Notes under the pieces: generated by a model
The model's database searches: none
What the model was told of the DNA's origin: nothing
Seen by the model: the letters and a program-made list of their open reading frames with translations, nothing else
Shown: positions 25,305 to 33,756 of the stretch, in pieces
Numbering within the stretch: position 1 is the stretch's first letter
Layout: every line of letters begins with the position of its first letter
Source of the DNA: Streptomyces sp. NRRL S-337
GTDB lineage: Bacteria; Actinomycetota; Actinomycetes; Streptomycetales; Streptomycetaceae
DNA length: 64,000 nt
Assembly: GCF_000720175.1 (NCBI RefSeq)
Contig: NZ_JOIX01000011.1
Location: 1 to 64,000 of the forward strand
Direction: 5' to 3'
Translations under genes and position numbers: made by a program

Positions 25305-25823
25305 GACTTCATCAACCGCGGCTTCCCCGCCTACGCACCATCAGCGAGCCTGAACCACACACGTCTGTTCGCCATCGACCTGAAGAAGAAAGAGAAGGTG
25401 CGGATCATCGATGGCCTGGGGGAGCAGGCGTCAGGGGTAGCGTTGGTGCTGGACGAGAACGGCAACGCGCGCAAGGCGTACACCGGCCACTGGTGGGCGG
25501 CCGGGGACCTGTACGAGATCGACCTGGCCGGTCCCACCCGTAATGCGGTGACCACAGCCGACAACAGCCCCGGGGTGGCGGTGGACGGCGCGGGCACGGC
25601 ATACGTCGCCGACCACATTGCCGACACCCTCTACAAGGTCGACCTGAAGAGTCGCAGCCGACGCGAAGCGGTCAAGTCCACCAAGGGCGCCTTCTCCCCA
25701 TTCGGCATCGCGTTGGACAGCGACAACGGTGTGCTCTACGTCAGCACCTATGAGGGCCAGCTGTGGCGGTTCTCCCTGAGCATCCTCCAAAGCCCCGAGC
25801 TGATCGAAATCGAGACAGCGTAG
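25305..25823 (+). pseudogene. Beta-propeller (NHL/SMP-30-like) protein, N-terminally truncated
   Basis: About 170 residues of repeating four-strand blades: R-L-F-A-I-D-L-K, L-Y-E-I-D-L-A, P-G-V-A-V-D-G-A-G-T-A-Y-V-A-D, T-L-Y-K-V-D-L, G-I-A-L-D-S-D-N-G-V-L-Y-V-S. Roughly three blades remain of an expected five or six. Upstream the frame merges with the IS701 fragment, so the 5' half was lost. The original may have been a secreted lactonase-like or binding protein. Confidence 0.6.
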
Positions 25824-25899
25824 GGCGAAGACAGCGTAGGACGCATCTCATGGCGCCACCGCATTACCGAGGATTCTCGAGGATTTCGGTCTCCTTGCC

Positions 25900-26270
25900 G
25901 CAGCGACCAGAAACGGCATTGCCGGCGACGCAGAACCTGATCACGACGCTCATACCATCGGGGCTCGGTGGGACGGTCGCGGTAGCTGCCGATACGTACG
26001 GCGACGACCTGCATGGTGGTCTTGTGGGCGTAGAGGTGGCCCAGGGCTTCGGCGGTGACCTTGGCTACGGCGTAGAGGCTGTCCGGCGTCAGCGGCGCGG
26101 GCGGAGCGCCGACGGGGTCAGGACGGTGGCGTGGTGGCTGCCGGCCAGCACCACCCGCGGCACCCGCTGGTGGCGCACGGCCTCCAAGACGTGGTGGGTG
26201 CCGGTGAGGTTGTGCTACACATTCTCGGCGAACGGTCCCTCCTGGGTGATCCCCGCGAGTTCCACCGGCC
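25900..26270 (-). pseudogene. NAD-dependent epimerase/dehydratase, C-terminal part, frameshifted
   Basis: The minus strand contains V-L-E-A-V-R-H-Q-R-V-P-R-V-V-L-A-G-S, then L-T-P-D-S-L-Y-A-V-A-K-V-T-A-E-A-L-G and V-V-A-V-R-I-G-S-Y. This is the Y-x-x-x-K region of an extended short-chain dehydrogenase (uronate-dehydrogenase-like). Several frame changes and loss of the Rossmann N-terminus make it inactive. The missing N-terminal piece appears next to it on the opposite strand. Confidence 0.6.
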
Positions 26271-26450
26271 GTGATGCTGCTGATCACGGGGCCCGCCGGG
26301 ACCATCGGCACCCGGCTGGCCGCCGACGGCCTCGACGCCATTGAGACCAAGGACACCCAGCGCAGCAAGACCGTCGAGATCACCGGCCTGAACGACCCCA
26401 GCGCCCAGCTGCACGGCACGCTCAGCGGCGAACTCGCAGCCAGCCGTTGA
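26271..26450 (+). pseudogene. Rossmann N-terminus of an NAD-dependent epimerase, inverted relative to its other half
   Basis: The plus strand reads M-L-L-I-T-G-P-A-G-T-I-G-T-R-L-A, a clear nucleotide-binding G-x-x-G-x-x-G start of an epimerase. It then loses similarity within 20 residues. The adjacent minus-strand fragment carries the later part of such an enzyme, so the two pieces are probably halves of one gene separated by inversion. Confidence 0.5.
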
Positions 26451-26745
26451 CACCGGCGTCGACCACCCTCCGGTGGCACTGCGTCCACGTCGCCGCTCAC
26501 CACGTGGACCGCGCTGATTCCAGCCCGCGTCCGCCCGTGCACGCTGTCCGGGTGCCGGCTGTGGGGCGTTGACAGCCGGGTCCCTTGAGCGCCCGCCGGC
26601 GGTGACATGCCTCACGTTCGTGTACGCGGGTGGCTTCCCCTCCCCTGGTCCCCGGCGTGTGCAGGCCATTGACCGACGATGTGGCAGTAATCGTCAACAG
26701 ACTGTCATTGCGGCCGTCGTGGCCCGCATACAGGCTGTGATCGTG

Positions 26746-27759
26746 ATGCAGCGACGTGTTGTGGTGGTGGTCTACTCCGACGTGCAGGCGTTGGACGTCT
26801 CAGGACCTATCGAGGTGTTCGACACGGCCAACCGGCTGTTGTCCGAACGGGATGGCGGCTACCGGATCGAGTGTGTCTCCGCCGAGGCACCATGGGTGCG
26901 GACCACTGCGGGGATGATGATCCAGGCCGCGCCGATGGCCACCGGGGAGGGGCCGATCGACACTCTCCTCGTCCCGGGCGGGTGGGGGCTGAAGAAGGCG
27001 CTGGCGGACCGGGCCCTGGTTTCGTGGATAGGGCAGGCCGCCGGCCGCTCGCTGCGGGTCGCATCGGTGTGCGGTGGGGCGTTTCTGCTGGCCGAGGCGG
27101 GCCTGCTGGGCGGGCGGCGGGCCACGACTCACTGGGCCTACTGCGAAGAGATGGCCCGGCGCTACCCGGATGTGAGGGTGGACCCTGGTCCGATTTTCGT
27201 GTGGGACGGCCCGTACGTGACCTCCGCGGGGGTGTCCACCGGCATCGACATGACCCTGGCTCTGGTGGAGGCGGACCATGGTGCTGCGTTCGCGCTGGAG
27301 GTGGCCCGGTACCTGGTGCTGTTCTTCAAACGGCACGGCGGACAGGCGCAGTTCAGCGCGATTCTTGATGCCCAACTCGCCGACCACCTGCCGATCCGGA
27401 CTGCGCAGGAATGGATTCTGGACAACCTTGAACGGCCGCTGTGTGTGACCGAGCTGGCCCAGCGGGCCAACATGAGTCCCCGCAACTTCGCCCGGGTGTT
27501 CCGGGCCGAAGTGGGCACGACACCGGGCCAGTACGTCGTGCAGCTGCGCATTGCCCGTGCCCGCAAGTTATTGGAGACCACCGACTTACCCATCAGCCAG
27601 GTTGCCCGGCGTTGTGGTTTCCCTGCCGTGGAGACATTCCTGCGCGCCTTCGGCCGCGCTGTGGGCCTCACCCCCGGCGAGTACCGGCAACGCTTCCAGG
27701 CCCTTTCGCCGTCCGGAGTCCTCATCAATCCCGACAGGGCGGAGGCGAGTTCGGTATGA
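26746..27759 (+). CDS. GlxA-type AraC-family regulator
   Basis: 337 residues from the ATG at 26746. The N-terminal DJ-1/PfpI-like domain has L-D-V-S-G-P-I-E-V-F and the nucleophile-elbow region V-C-G-G-A-F-L-L-A-E-A-G (commonly C-T-G-A). The C-terminal AraC DNA-binding domain has two helix-turn-helices (C-V-T-E-L-A-Q-R-A-N-M-S-P-R-N-F-A-R-V-F and I-S-Q-V-A-R-R-C-G-F). Its stop overlaps the start of the TPP-enzyme gene (ATGA), so regulator and pathway genes are translated together. It probably activates this operon. Confidence 0.9.
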   Translation: MQRRVVVVVYSDVQALDVSGPIEVFDTANRLLSERDGGYRIECVSAEAPWVRTTAGMMIQAAPMATGEGPIDTLLVPGGWGLKKALADRALVSWIGQAAGRSLRVASVCGGAFLLAEAGLLGGRRATTHWAYCEEMARRYPDVRVDPGPIFVWDGPYVTSAGVSTGIDMTLALVEADHGAAFALEVARYLVLFFKRHGGQAQFSAILDAQLADHLPIRTAQEWILDNLERPLCVTELAQRANMSPRNFARVFRAEVGTTPGQYVVQLRIARARKLLETTDLPISQVARRCGFPAVETFLRAFGRAVGLTPGEYRQRFQALSPSGVLINPDRAEASSV

Positions 27760-29468
27760 CCACCGCTGTTCGCGTTCGCGTTGCCGACTACCTGGCAAAG
27801 GAATTGAGCCGGGCCGGGGTCAGCCACGTCTTCGGTGTCGGCGGGGCGAACATCGAGGATCTGTACGACGCGATGCACGCCACCGCCGGTCTGCTCCGCC
27901 CCGTCGTGGCGAAGCACGAGTTCTCCGCCGGCACCATGGCCGACGGGTACGCCCGGGTCACAGCGCGGCTCGGTGTCGTCGCCGCCACCTCGGGCGGCGG
28001 TGCGATGAATCTGGTGCCCGCATTGGCGGAGGCGCACGCCTCCCGGATCCCGGTGCTGGCTCTGGTGGGACAGCCACCCACCGGTCTTGAGGGACGAGGG
28101 GCGTTCCAGGACTCCAGCGGAAAGGCCGGTTCCGTCGACGCGCGAGAGGTGTTCGGGCCCGTCTCCCGCTTCTGCGCCCGGGTCACCGACCCTGACTCGA
28201 TCGGGGAACTGCTGGCACATGCCGTCGCGGAGGCGCAGTCCGACCCCAGGGGCCCGTCGGTGCTGTTGCTGCCCAAGGACGTACAGCAGGCACTCATCAC
28301 ACCTGGCCGTCGGCACGAGAAGTTACCGGCACCGCCGGTGTTGCGGCCGGATGCATCGGCCATGGACGGCGCGGTGGAATTGCTGCGCGGCGCCGATCAC
28401 CTCCTGCTCATCGCCGGTGAGGGCGTGGCCGCCGCCGACGCCCGAACGGAGCTGGCCGCCGTGGTGCGGCGCCTGGGAGCCTGCGTGGCAGTCACCCCGG
28501 ACGCCAAGGACGTGTTCGACAACCACGACCCCCAATTCGTGGGAACTGCCGGGGTGATGGGGCATCGATCCGTGGCGGCCTGCCTGCGCCGGTCCGATGC
28601 CTGTCTGCTGGTCGGCACCCGGCTGCCGCTCATGGCGAGCGGCGGGCTGGAGGCGGCCCTGGCCGGCACACCGGTGATCTGCGTCGATCCGGAGCCGCCG
28701 TTCGTGCCCGGCATCTCGCTGCGGGGCGGCCTGCGCGACACGCTGCGTGAGCTGTCCGGCCGGCTGGACCCGCGTCCGCGCACGGTCGGCCGGCACGGGG
28801 AGCCCACCCCGCTTCCCATTCCGTCGCCGGGCGGCTTCGCTGCGTCCTCCGCACAGGCCCTCACCGCGATCGAGTCGGCGCTGCCCTCCGACGCTCACGT
28901 CTTCGTGGACGCCGGCAACGTCGGGGCCAGCGCCATCCACCTGCTCCCGGCACCGCGATACGGCCGTTTCGTGGTGGCGGTGGGCATGGGTGGTATGGGC
29001 TACACCTTCGGCGCCGGCATCGGTGCCGCGCTCGCCACAAGACGCCGCACCTACGTCATCGCCGGGGACGGGGCGTTCTTCATGCACGGAATGGAAGTGC
29101 ACACCGCGGTGGAGCACGCCGCGCCCGTCACATTCGTGATCCTCAACAACAACGCACACGCCATGTGCGTGACCCGCGAGGAGCTGTACCAGGGCGGCGC
29201 CCGTAGCGACAACGTGTTCCTGCCGGCCGATATCGCCGCCGGAGCTGCCGCCATGTTCCCGGCTCTTGAGGTGACGCGTGCCGAAACCGCGGCGCAATTG
29301 CGTCAAGCCCTGGTGCAGAGCAACGAAGGCAGCGGACCAGCCCTCGTCGCCATGGATGTCGACCGGCGCGAAGTCCCCCCGTTCCTTCCCTTCCTGACCG
29401 CCCTCGGTCAGGACCAGACCCATGGCAAGGAGACCGAAAATGACCGCGGCCCCGTCCACGTTGGCTGA
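27756..29468 (+). CDS. Thiamine-diphosphate enzyme, acetolactate-synthase-like
   Basis: 570 residues, the usual length. The activating Glu is E55 in K-H-E-F-S-A-G. The central domain is NAD/FAD-fold-like. The TPP/Mg motif begins G437-D-G and ends N-N near 465. Such enzymes decarboxylate a 2-oxo acid and ligate or release the acyl unit. It is coupled to the upstream regulator (ATGA) and its 3' end overlaps the next gene by 29 bases. In this operon it most likely makes an acyloin, an acetolactate-like product or an activated acyl group for a specialised metabolite, not branched-chain amino acids. No regulatory subunit (ilvN) is nearby. Confidence 0.88.
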   Translation: MTTAVRVRVADYLAKELSRAGVSHVFGVGGANIEDLYDAMHATAGLLRPVVAKHEFSAGTMADGYARVTARLGVVAATSGGGAMNLVPALAEAHASRIPVLALVGQPPTGLEGRGAFQDSSGKAGSVDAREVFGPVSRFCARVTDPDSIGELLAHAVAEAQSDPRGPSVLLLPKDVQQALITPGRRHEKLPAPPVLRPDASAMDGAVELLRGADHLLLIAGEGVAAADARTELAAVVRRLGACVAVTPDAKDVFDNHDPQFVGTAGVMGHRSVAACLRRSDACLLVGTRLPLMASGGLEAALAGTPVICVDPEPPFVPGISLRGGLRDTLRELSGRLDPRPRTVGRHGEPTPLPIPSPGGFAASSAQALTAIESALPSDAHVFVDAGNVGASAIHLLPAPRYGRFVVAVGMGGMGYTFGAGIGAALATRRRTYVIAGDGAFFMHGMEVHTAVEHAAPVTFVILNNNAHAMCVTREELYQGGARSDNVFLPADIAAGAAAMFPALEVTRAETAAQLRQALVQSNEGSGPALVAMDVDRREVPPFLPFLTALGQDQTHGKETENDRGPVHVG

Positions 29469-30093
29469 CATTCCGGGACTGATACGAGTGGAGAACACCA
29501 GCCCGGAGCAGTTGGCGGCGCACTGTGCGGAGATGACCCGCGAGGCTTACCCCCACCAGCAGGTCTACGGTCGGTACTGCACCATCGAGGAGTACGTCGA
29601 CTGCCCTCCGGCCCAGGTGTACGACTATCTGCGCCAGGGTCACCACCTGGAGGAATGGACCTGCAGTCTGCGCGGCTTCGCACCGGCCCAGACCCCGGGG
29701 CTGTGGGTCGGCCGCGATCTGCTGGAGGAGAACACCAGCATCTACTGCAAGGTAGTGGCCAGCCCTGATGCGATGACGGTGGACTACCACTGTGCATGGG
29801 ACCAGGGCGAGCAGCTCTGGATGATCTACCTGATGCGGGTGGTCCCGGCACAGCTGGTACTCGACAAGCCGGGCTCGTTGATCACATGGACCAACTGCAG
29901 GCACCCGTACTACGAAGCCAACCCGTACCCCGACCGGGCTCCGCGACCCGGCCGGCGCTGGGTCGGCGAGTACTGGGATCTGTTCTACGCCGGACACACC
30001 CTGGAGATGCGAAACCTCAAGGCGATCCTGGAACACCGCCACGGAAGCGGCCGGCCCGTCAGCGTCCTCCCTTCCACCGCGGTGACGCAGTGA
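29440..30093 (+). CDS. SRPBCC/START-fold protein
   Basis: 217 residues. AAGGAG sits 7 bases before the ATG at 29440. The segment E-E-Y-V-D-C-P-P-A-Q-V-Y-D-Y-L-R-Q-G-H-H-L-E-E-W is the typical first strand and helices of SRPBCC (polyketide cyclase/START-like) domains. Further beta strands and a long C-terminal helix follow. These proteins hold hydrophobic ligands and can catalyse cyclisation or dehydration. It overlaps both neighbours (29 bases with the TPP gene; GTGA with the KAS III-like gene), so it works in the same pathway. Confidence 0.75.
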   Translation: MTAAPSTLADIPGLIRVENTSPEQLAAHCAEMTREAYPHQQVYGRYCTIEEYVDCPPAQVYDYLRQGHHLEEWTCSLRGFAPAQTPGLWVGRDLLEENTSIYCKVVASPDAMTVDYHCAWDQGEQLWMIYLMRVVPAQLVLDKPGSLITWTNCRHPYYEANPYPDRAPRPGRRWVGEYWDLFYAGHTLEMRNLKAILEHRHGSGRPVSVLPSTAVTQ

Positions 30094-31112
30094 CCACCGT
30101 CAGCCTCACCGATCTCGCCGGCTACCTGCCCGGCGACCCGGTTCCGGCCGCCTTCTACACCGACCATCCGGGAGCGGAGGACAGGCTGCGCGACAGCCCG
30201 ATGTTCAAGGTCCCGCCGTTCCGGCATCATGTGGCTGCCGACGAGACCAACGTGGACATGATCGAGCGTGCGGTCCAACCACTGATCGAACGGCACGGCC
30301 GGGACGAGATCCGTGGCGTGGACGTCCTGCTCGTCCACAGCCAGCTCCCGGATGTACCGTTCGTCGGCGCCGGTACCGAAGTTGCCAGGCGACTGGGGCT
30401 CGCCCCCGAGTGGCTGGTCGATGTGTCCAACGCAGGCTGCGCATCCTTCATCCACATGCTGCGCCTGGCCCGCCAGATTCTGGCCGGCACGGACGCGACG
30501 TCCGCCCTGATCTGCAACGCACAGACCGCCGCAGGCCAGTTGTTCACACAAAGCCGGGTACGCAACCTCGCCCAGGCGGCCATCCCGGGCGACGGCTGTG
30601 GCGTGGGATACGTGACGACATCGGCTGCCGCCCCGATCCTGAGGGTGGAGACCCGGCACATCGGCCGGTACGCCGGCGACATGACCATGGTGCGTGACGA
30701 TGACCGCAAGTACTGGCAACCCGGCGAGGCACAGCTGCGGATCGGCTTCACCGACGCGGGCGTGGCGAAGGTACTGGAGCGCGGCAACCGTCTCGTCCCC
30801 GAGGTGGTCACGGACCTGTGCCGGCGGATCGGCAAGGAGACCGCCGACATCGATGTGCTCGTCACCAATCAGCCGAACCAGACGTTCTTGCGGAACTGGC
30901 GGGACGCGCTGAACCTGTCGCCCGAGCGACACCCGGACACCTTCCACCGATACGGCAACCTGTTCGGCGCGGCGATCCCCATCACCTTGGACCACGCCAT
31001 CCGCTCGGGGCAGGTCCATGACGGTGCCCTGGTGGTACTGGGCGGATTCGCGCACGCCGGTGACTTCGCCGGAGCGGCGGCGATCCGGTGGAACGGCGGA
31101 GGCGGACGATGA
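30090..31112 (+). CDS. Ketoacyl-synthase III-like protein with altered catalytic triad
   Basis: 340 residues from a GTG start overlapping the previous stop. Thiolase-fold KAS III features: nucleophile C117 in S-N-A-G-C-A-S-F and the C-terminal Y-G-N-L-F-G-A-A-I-P carrying N290. The His expected in the H-Q-A-N-type motif is N260 here (V-T-N-Q-P-N), so the Cys-His-Asn triad is incomplete. Such members often catalyse acyl transfer or ester/amide formation instead of decarboxylative condensation. Its stop overlaps the aminotransferase start (ATGA). It probably uses an acyl group made by, or destined for, the adjacent enzymes. Confidence 0.85.
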   Translation: MTTVSLTDLAGYLPGDPVPAAFYTDHPGAEDRLRDSPMFKVPPFRHHVAADETNVDMIERAVQPLIERHGRDEIRGVDVLLVHSQLPDVPFVGAGTEVARRLGLAPEWLVDVSNAGCASFIHMLRLARQILAGTDATSALICNAQTAAGQLFTQSRVRNLAQAAIPGDGCGVGYVTTSAAAPILRVETRHIGRYAGDMTMVRDDDRKYWQPGEAQLRIGFTDAGVAKVLERGNRLVPEVVTDLCRRIGKETADIDVLVTNQPNQTFLRNWRDALNLSPERHPDTFHRYGNLFGAAIPITLDHAIRSGQVHDGALVVLGGFAHAGDFAGAAAIRWNGGGGR

Positions 31113-31358
31113 CCCTGAACCGCCTGGTGCTCAACGAAAGCCCGTATCCGCCGCTGCCGTCCGTACGCGAGGCCATGGCGCGTGCTGTCGCGCAGGCCAA
31201 TCGGTACCCGAATTCCATCCCCACCGGCTCACCGAGCGGATTGCCCAGTGGTGCCAGGTGCCGGCCGCATGCGTCGCGGTGGGCATCGGATCGGTGGGCG
31301 TGGCACTCCAACTGCTGCAGACGATGATCCGGCCCGGCGACTCCATGGCATACGCCTG
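31109..31358 (+). pseudogene. HisC-like aminotransferase, frameshifted and cut off
   Basis: The first 35 codons match class II (histidinol-phosphate-type) aminotransferases: L-N-E-S-P-Y-P-P-L-P-S-V and A-N-R-Y-P. One base appears missing near 31212. In the next frame, H-P-H-R-L-T-E-R-I-A-Q-W-C-Q-V-P and G-I-G-S-V-G-V-A-L-Q-L-L continue the same protein, then L-Q-T-M-I-R-P-G-D-S. Homology ends at about 31358, where an inverted chloride-channel fragment begins, so the PLP-lysine domain is gone. Confidence 0.8.
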
Positions 31359-31359
31359 G

Positions 31360-31656
31360 CGCACGAAGGGGCCCAGCCACAGCACATGCGGATTCGCGCT
31401 GCCGCCGGCGCCCGCGTAGTCGCCGTGCCCGGAGAAGAGATGGGTGAAGGTCACGATCAGCCAGCGGAAGGCGATCGAGCCGAGCCCGGCGCCCGCGCCG
31501 ACTGTCACGGCGAGGACCGGCAGCCCCCGGAGCGTTACGCACGCGCGCCAGGGAAGACGGCGGCCGTATCGCGACGGTTGATGGTTCCAGGACGGAGTCG
31601 GGAGAACCCACTGCGTCGATCCCACGGCCCGCCGTCGGGAGGAGATCGCCGCCATT
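31360..31656 (-). pseudogene. ClC-type chloride channel, N-terminal fragment
   Basis: The minus strand reads V-G-A-G-A-G-L-G-S-I-A-F-R-W-L-I, then F-T-H-L-F-S-G-H-G-D-Y and H-V-L-W-L-G-P-F, the first transmembrane region of streptomycete ClC proteins. It stops at the junction with the aminotransferase fragment near 31360. A second short minus-strand coding relic (31682-31810, with D-P-D-Q-W-G-C-W-R-A-A-L-D-T-L, stop TGA) lies upstream. Confidence 0.65.
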
Positions 31657-31823
31657 GTGGGCCGTGCAAGCCTCTCACAGCTCAGAGAGGCGGACTGTCC
31701 GTCCAGCCCAGCGGGTAGGGGCGCAGGGTGTCGAGGGCCGCGCGCCAGCAGCCCCACTGATCAGGGTCGGCGAGGTCCTCGACGCCCTCGCCCAGACCTC
31801 CCCCGGGGCTTACCCGGGACGAA

Positions 31824-32345
31824 CTACGAGAAGCAGCTCGGCATTTCGAGCGCGCTACTCGCCCCCACAGCCGCGCCGAGAAGAAGGAGGGCGGCGAAGC
31901 GGCTCGTGGTGCCTGCTGGCTCAGCAGGGAGGACGTGAGCTGGGGCAGTGGTGTTCGGTGGCGGAGCTGATTCCTGTTGCTGTTTCACTCCAGGAGTCCG
32001 GAAGCAAGGGGTGTTGACGGAGAAGACAAGGTGGGTGGACGGCATGTAACGCTGTGCTGACACGAAGAGGTTGTCTTCGCCGCCCTTGGCGTCCATCAGT
32101 GCCCACGGCTTCTTGGTTCTGTCCTCTCGATAGCCGCTGACTTTGTAGCCCTGAGTCTCCAGCTTCTTGCGCATGGCACGGATGGCTTTACCGTGCTCGG
32201 CCTCAGGAAGGGTGCCCGTACCGCGTAGGTCAGGTCGAAGTGGCCGTCGTCGGCGGACTCGCCTTCCTTGCCGAAGCAGTGAGGAAACTCCTTGTGCACA
32301 GTCTTGCCGTCGGCCTTCAGGTTGTATTCCTGGGCCAGCGAGTCA
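31824..32345 (-). pseudogene. Extracytoplasmic-type hypothetical protein, frameshifted
   Basis: One frame gives S-L-A-Q-E-Y-N-L-K-A-D-G-K-T-V-H-K-E-F and D-D-G-H-F-D-L-T-Y. Near 32205 the reading frame changes, and the protein continues with A-M-R-K-K-L-E-T-Q-G-Y-K-V-S-G-Y-R-E-D-R and F-V-S-A-Q-R-Y. The pattern resembles the soluble domain of small streptomycete lipoproteins. The signal peptide is missing because the 5' end meets the MFS gene near 32345. Confidence 0.5.
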
Positions 32346-33756
32346 CCCGCACCACGCTGTCCGTCGCCGAAGGCTCCGGCTCTTGCGGCCATCGAGCGGT
32401 CGGGCAGCGCCGGATCCACATCCACAGGGCCAGCAGGAGGCAAGCCGCCAGGCAGCCGGCTCCCGCCACGGCCAGGGGGCCGTTGTCTCCAGTCGTCGTG
32501 GTGCCGCCGGGGTCGGCTGCGGGGCCTGCGGCGACCACGCCCAGCCCGGCCGCGACGGTGATGACCGTCTTGGTCAGGCCGGATGCCTCACCGGCGCGTT
32601 CGGGCCGGATGACGCCCTGGGTGGCGGTCAGCGTCAGGGCGTTGCCGACGCCGAGCGCCGCCCCGCTAGCGGTGACCGCAGCGAGATACGGCGGCAGGCT
32701 GGAGACGAACGCCGCGCCCAGCAGGACCACCGCGCCCACTCCCAGGCTCGTCGCCATCACCGGTACGGCGCGTTCGCTGGTCACCCGGCCCGCGAAGGGC
32801 CCCGCGGCGGCCATGGCCGCCGCGGGGGCAATGAAGGCCACCCCGGCAACCAACGGCGTCAGCTGCTGGCCCTCTTGAAGGGAGAGGGGTACGACGAAGA
32901 GGAACACCACGGTCGCGGCGTTGGCCACCGCGCCCGCCGCGGTCAGCGCCACGAAGGCGCCGTTGCGGAACAGCGCGGGGCCGATCAGAGGGTCGGCCGT
33001 GCGGAGTTCGATCCATACGAAAGCCATCAGCGCCAGCGCCACCAGGCACAGTGCGCCAAGGCCGGCGGGGGATGCCCAGCCCCATACCGGGCCACGGTCG
33101 ATGAAGAGGGCCAGGGCCGCGATGGCGGCGGTCCCGGTGACCAGACCCGGCCAGTCCACACGCCCGGAGACCGTGGTGTCCCGCGACTCCTGGGCCCGGC
33201 GGGCGCAGAACGCAGCCACCACACCCAGTGGCACGTTGAGCCAGAACACTGCCCGCCACGACACCATTTGGGTCAGGGCGCCGCCGACGAACGGGCCGCA
33301 GGCGGTGGCCAGTCCGCCGATGCCCAGCGCCCACCCCGTGGCCCGGCCGCGCACGGCGGGCGGGAATACGTTCGTCAGGAGCGCCAGTCCGGCCGGCATG
33401 ATCAACGCGCCGCCCGCGCCCTGAACCACGCGGGCCGCCACCAGCACCGGCAGTGAGGGCGACAGTGCGCACCAAAGCGACGCCAGTCCGAACAGCGCCA
33501 GTCCCGCGATCAGCAGGCGGCGGCGGCCGAACAGGTCGCTCATCCGGCCCGCGCCCAACATGAGTGTGCCGCACGACAACAGGTACGCGCTGACCGCCCA
33601 CTGCAACTGCCCGGTAGATACGCCGAGTTCAGCCTTGATGTGCGGCAGGGCCAGATTCAAGGCGAACGAGTCAAGCTGGATGCAGAAGACACCCAACGCG
33701 ACCGAGACCAGCGCCCAGCGGGCTCCGCTTCGCCCCTCGGCTTCCCACACAGTCAC
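32317..33756 (-). CDS. MFS drug exporter, DHA2 (EmrB/QacA) type
   Basis: 479 residues from a GTG start. There are 13-14 hydrophobic helices, the motif A region G-R-M-S-D-L-F-G-R-R-R between helices 2 and 3, and the DHA2 pattern L-N-L-A-L-P-H-I near the N-terminus. Family members export drugs or secondary metabolites by proton antiport. The last about 25 residues (from R-R-C-P-T-A-R-W-P) are not family-like and are read from the lipoprotein relic. The C-terminus is therefore probably replaced by rearrangement, although the transmembrane core is complete. No regulator adjoins it. Confidence 0.85.
   Translation of the reverse strand: MTVWEAEGRSGARWALVSVALGVFCIQLDSFALNLALPHIKAELGVSTGQLQWAVSAYLLSCGTLMLGAGRMSDLFGRRRLLIAGLALFGLASLWCALSPSLPVLVAARVVQGAGGALIMPAGLALLTNVFPPAVRGRATGWALGIGGLATACGPFVGGALTQMVSWRAVFWLNVPLGVVAAFCARRAQESRDTTVSGRVDWPGLVTGTAAIAALALFIDRGPVWGWASPAGLGALCLVALALMAFVWIELRTADPLIGPALFRNGAFVALTAAGAVANAATVVFLFVVPLSLQEGQQLTPLVAGVAFIAPAAAMAAAGPFAGRVTSERAVPVMATSLGVGAVVLLGAAFVSSLPPYLAAVTASGAALGVGNALTLTATQGVIRPERAGEASGLTKTVITVAAGLGVVAAGPAADPGGTTTTGDNGPLAVAGAGCLAACLLLALWMWIRRCPTARWPQEPEPSATDSVVRVTRWPRNTT

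Noticed and set aside
26271..26450. A short intact plus-strand oxidoreductase gene
   Set aside because: Only the nucleotide-binding start is recognisable; 60 codons cannot form the enzyme and the rest lies inverted next door.
28323..29498. Antisense frame of about 390 codons over the TPP-enzyme gene
   Set aside because: Shadow of a clear enzyme gene; His/Arg/Gly-rich low-information sequence.
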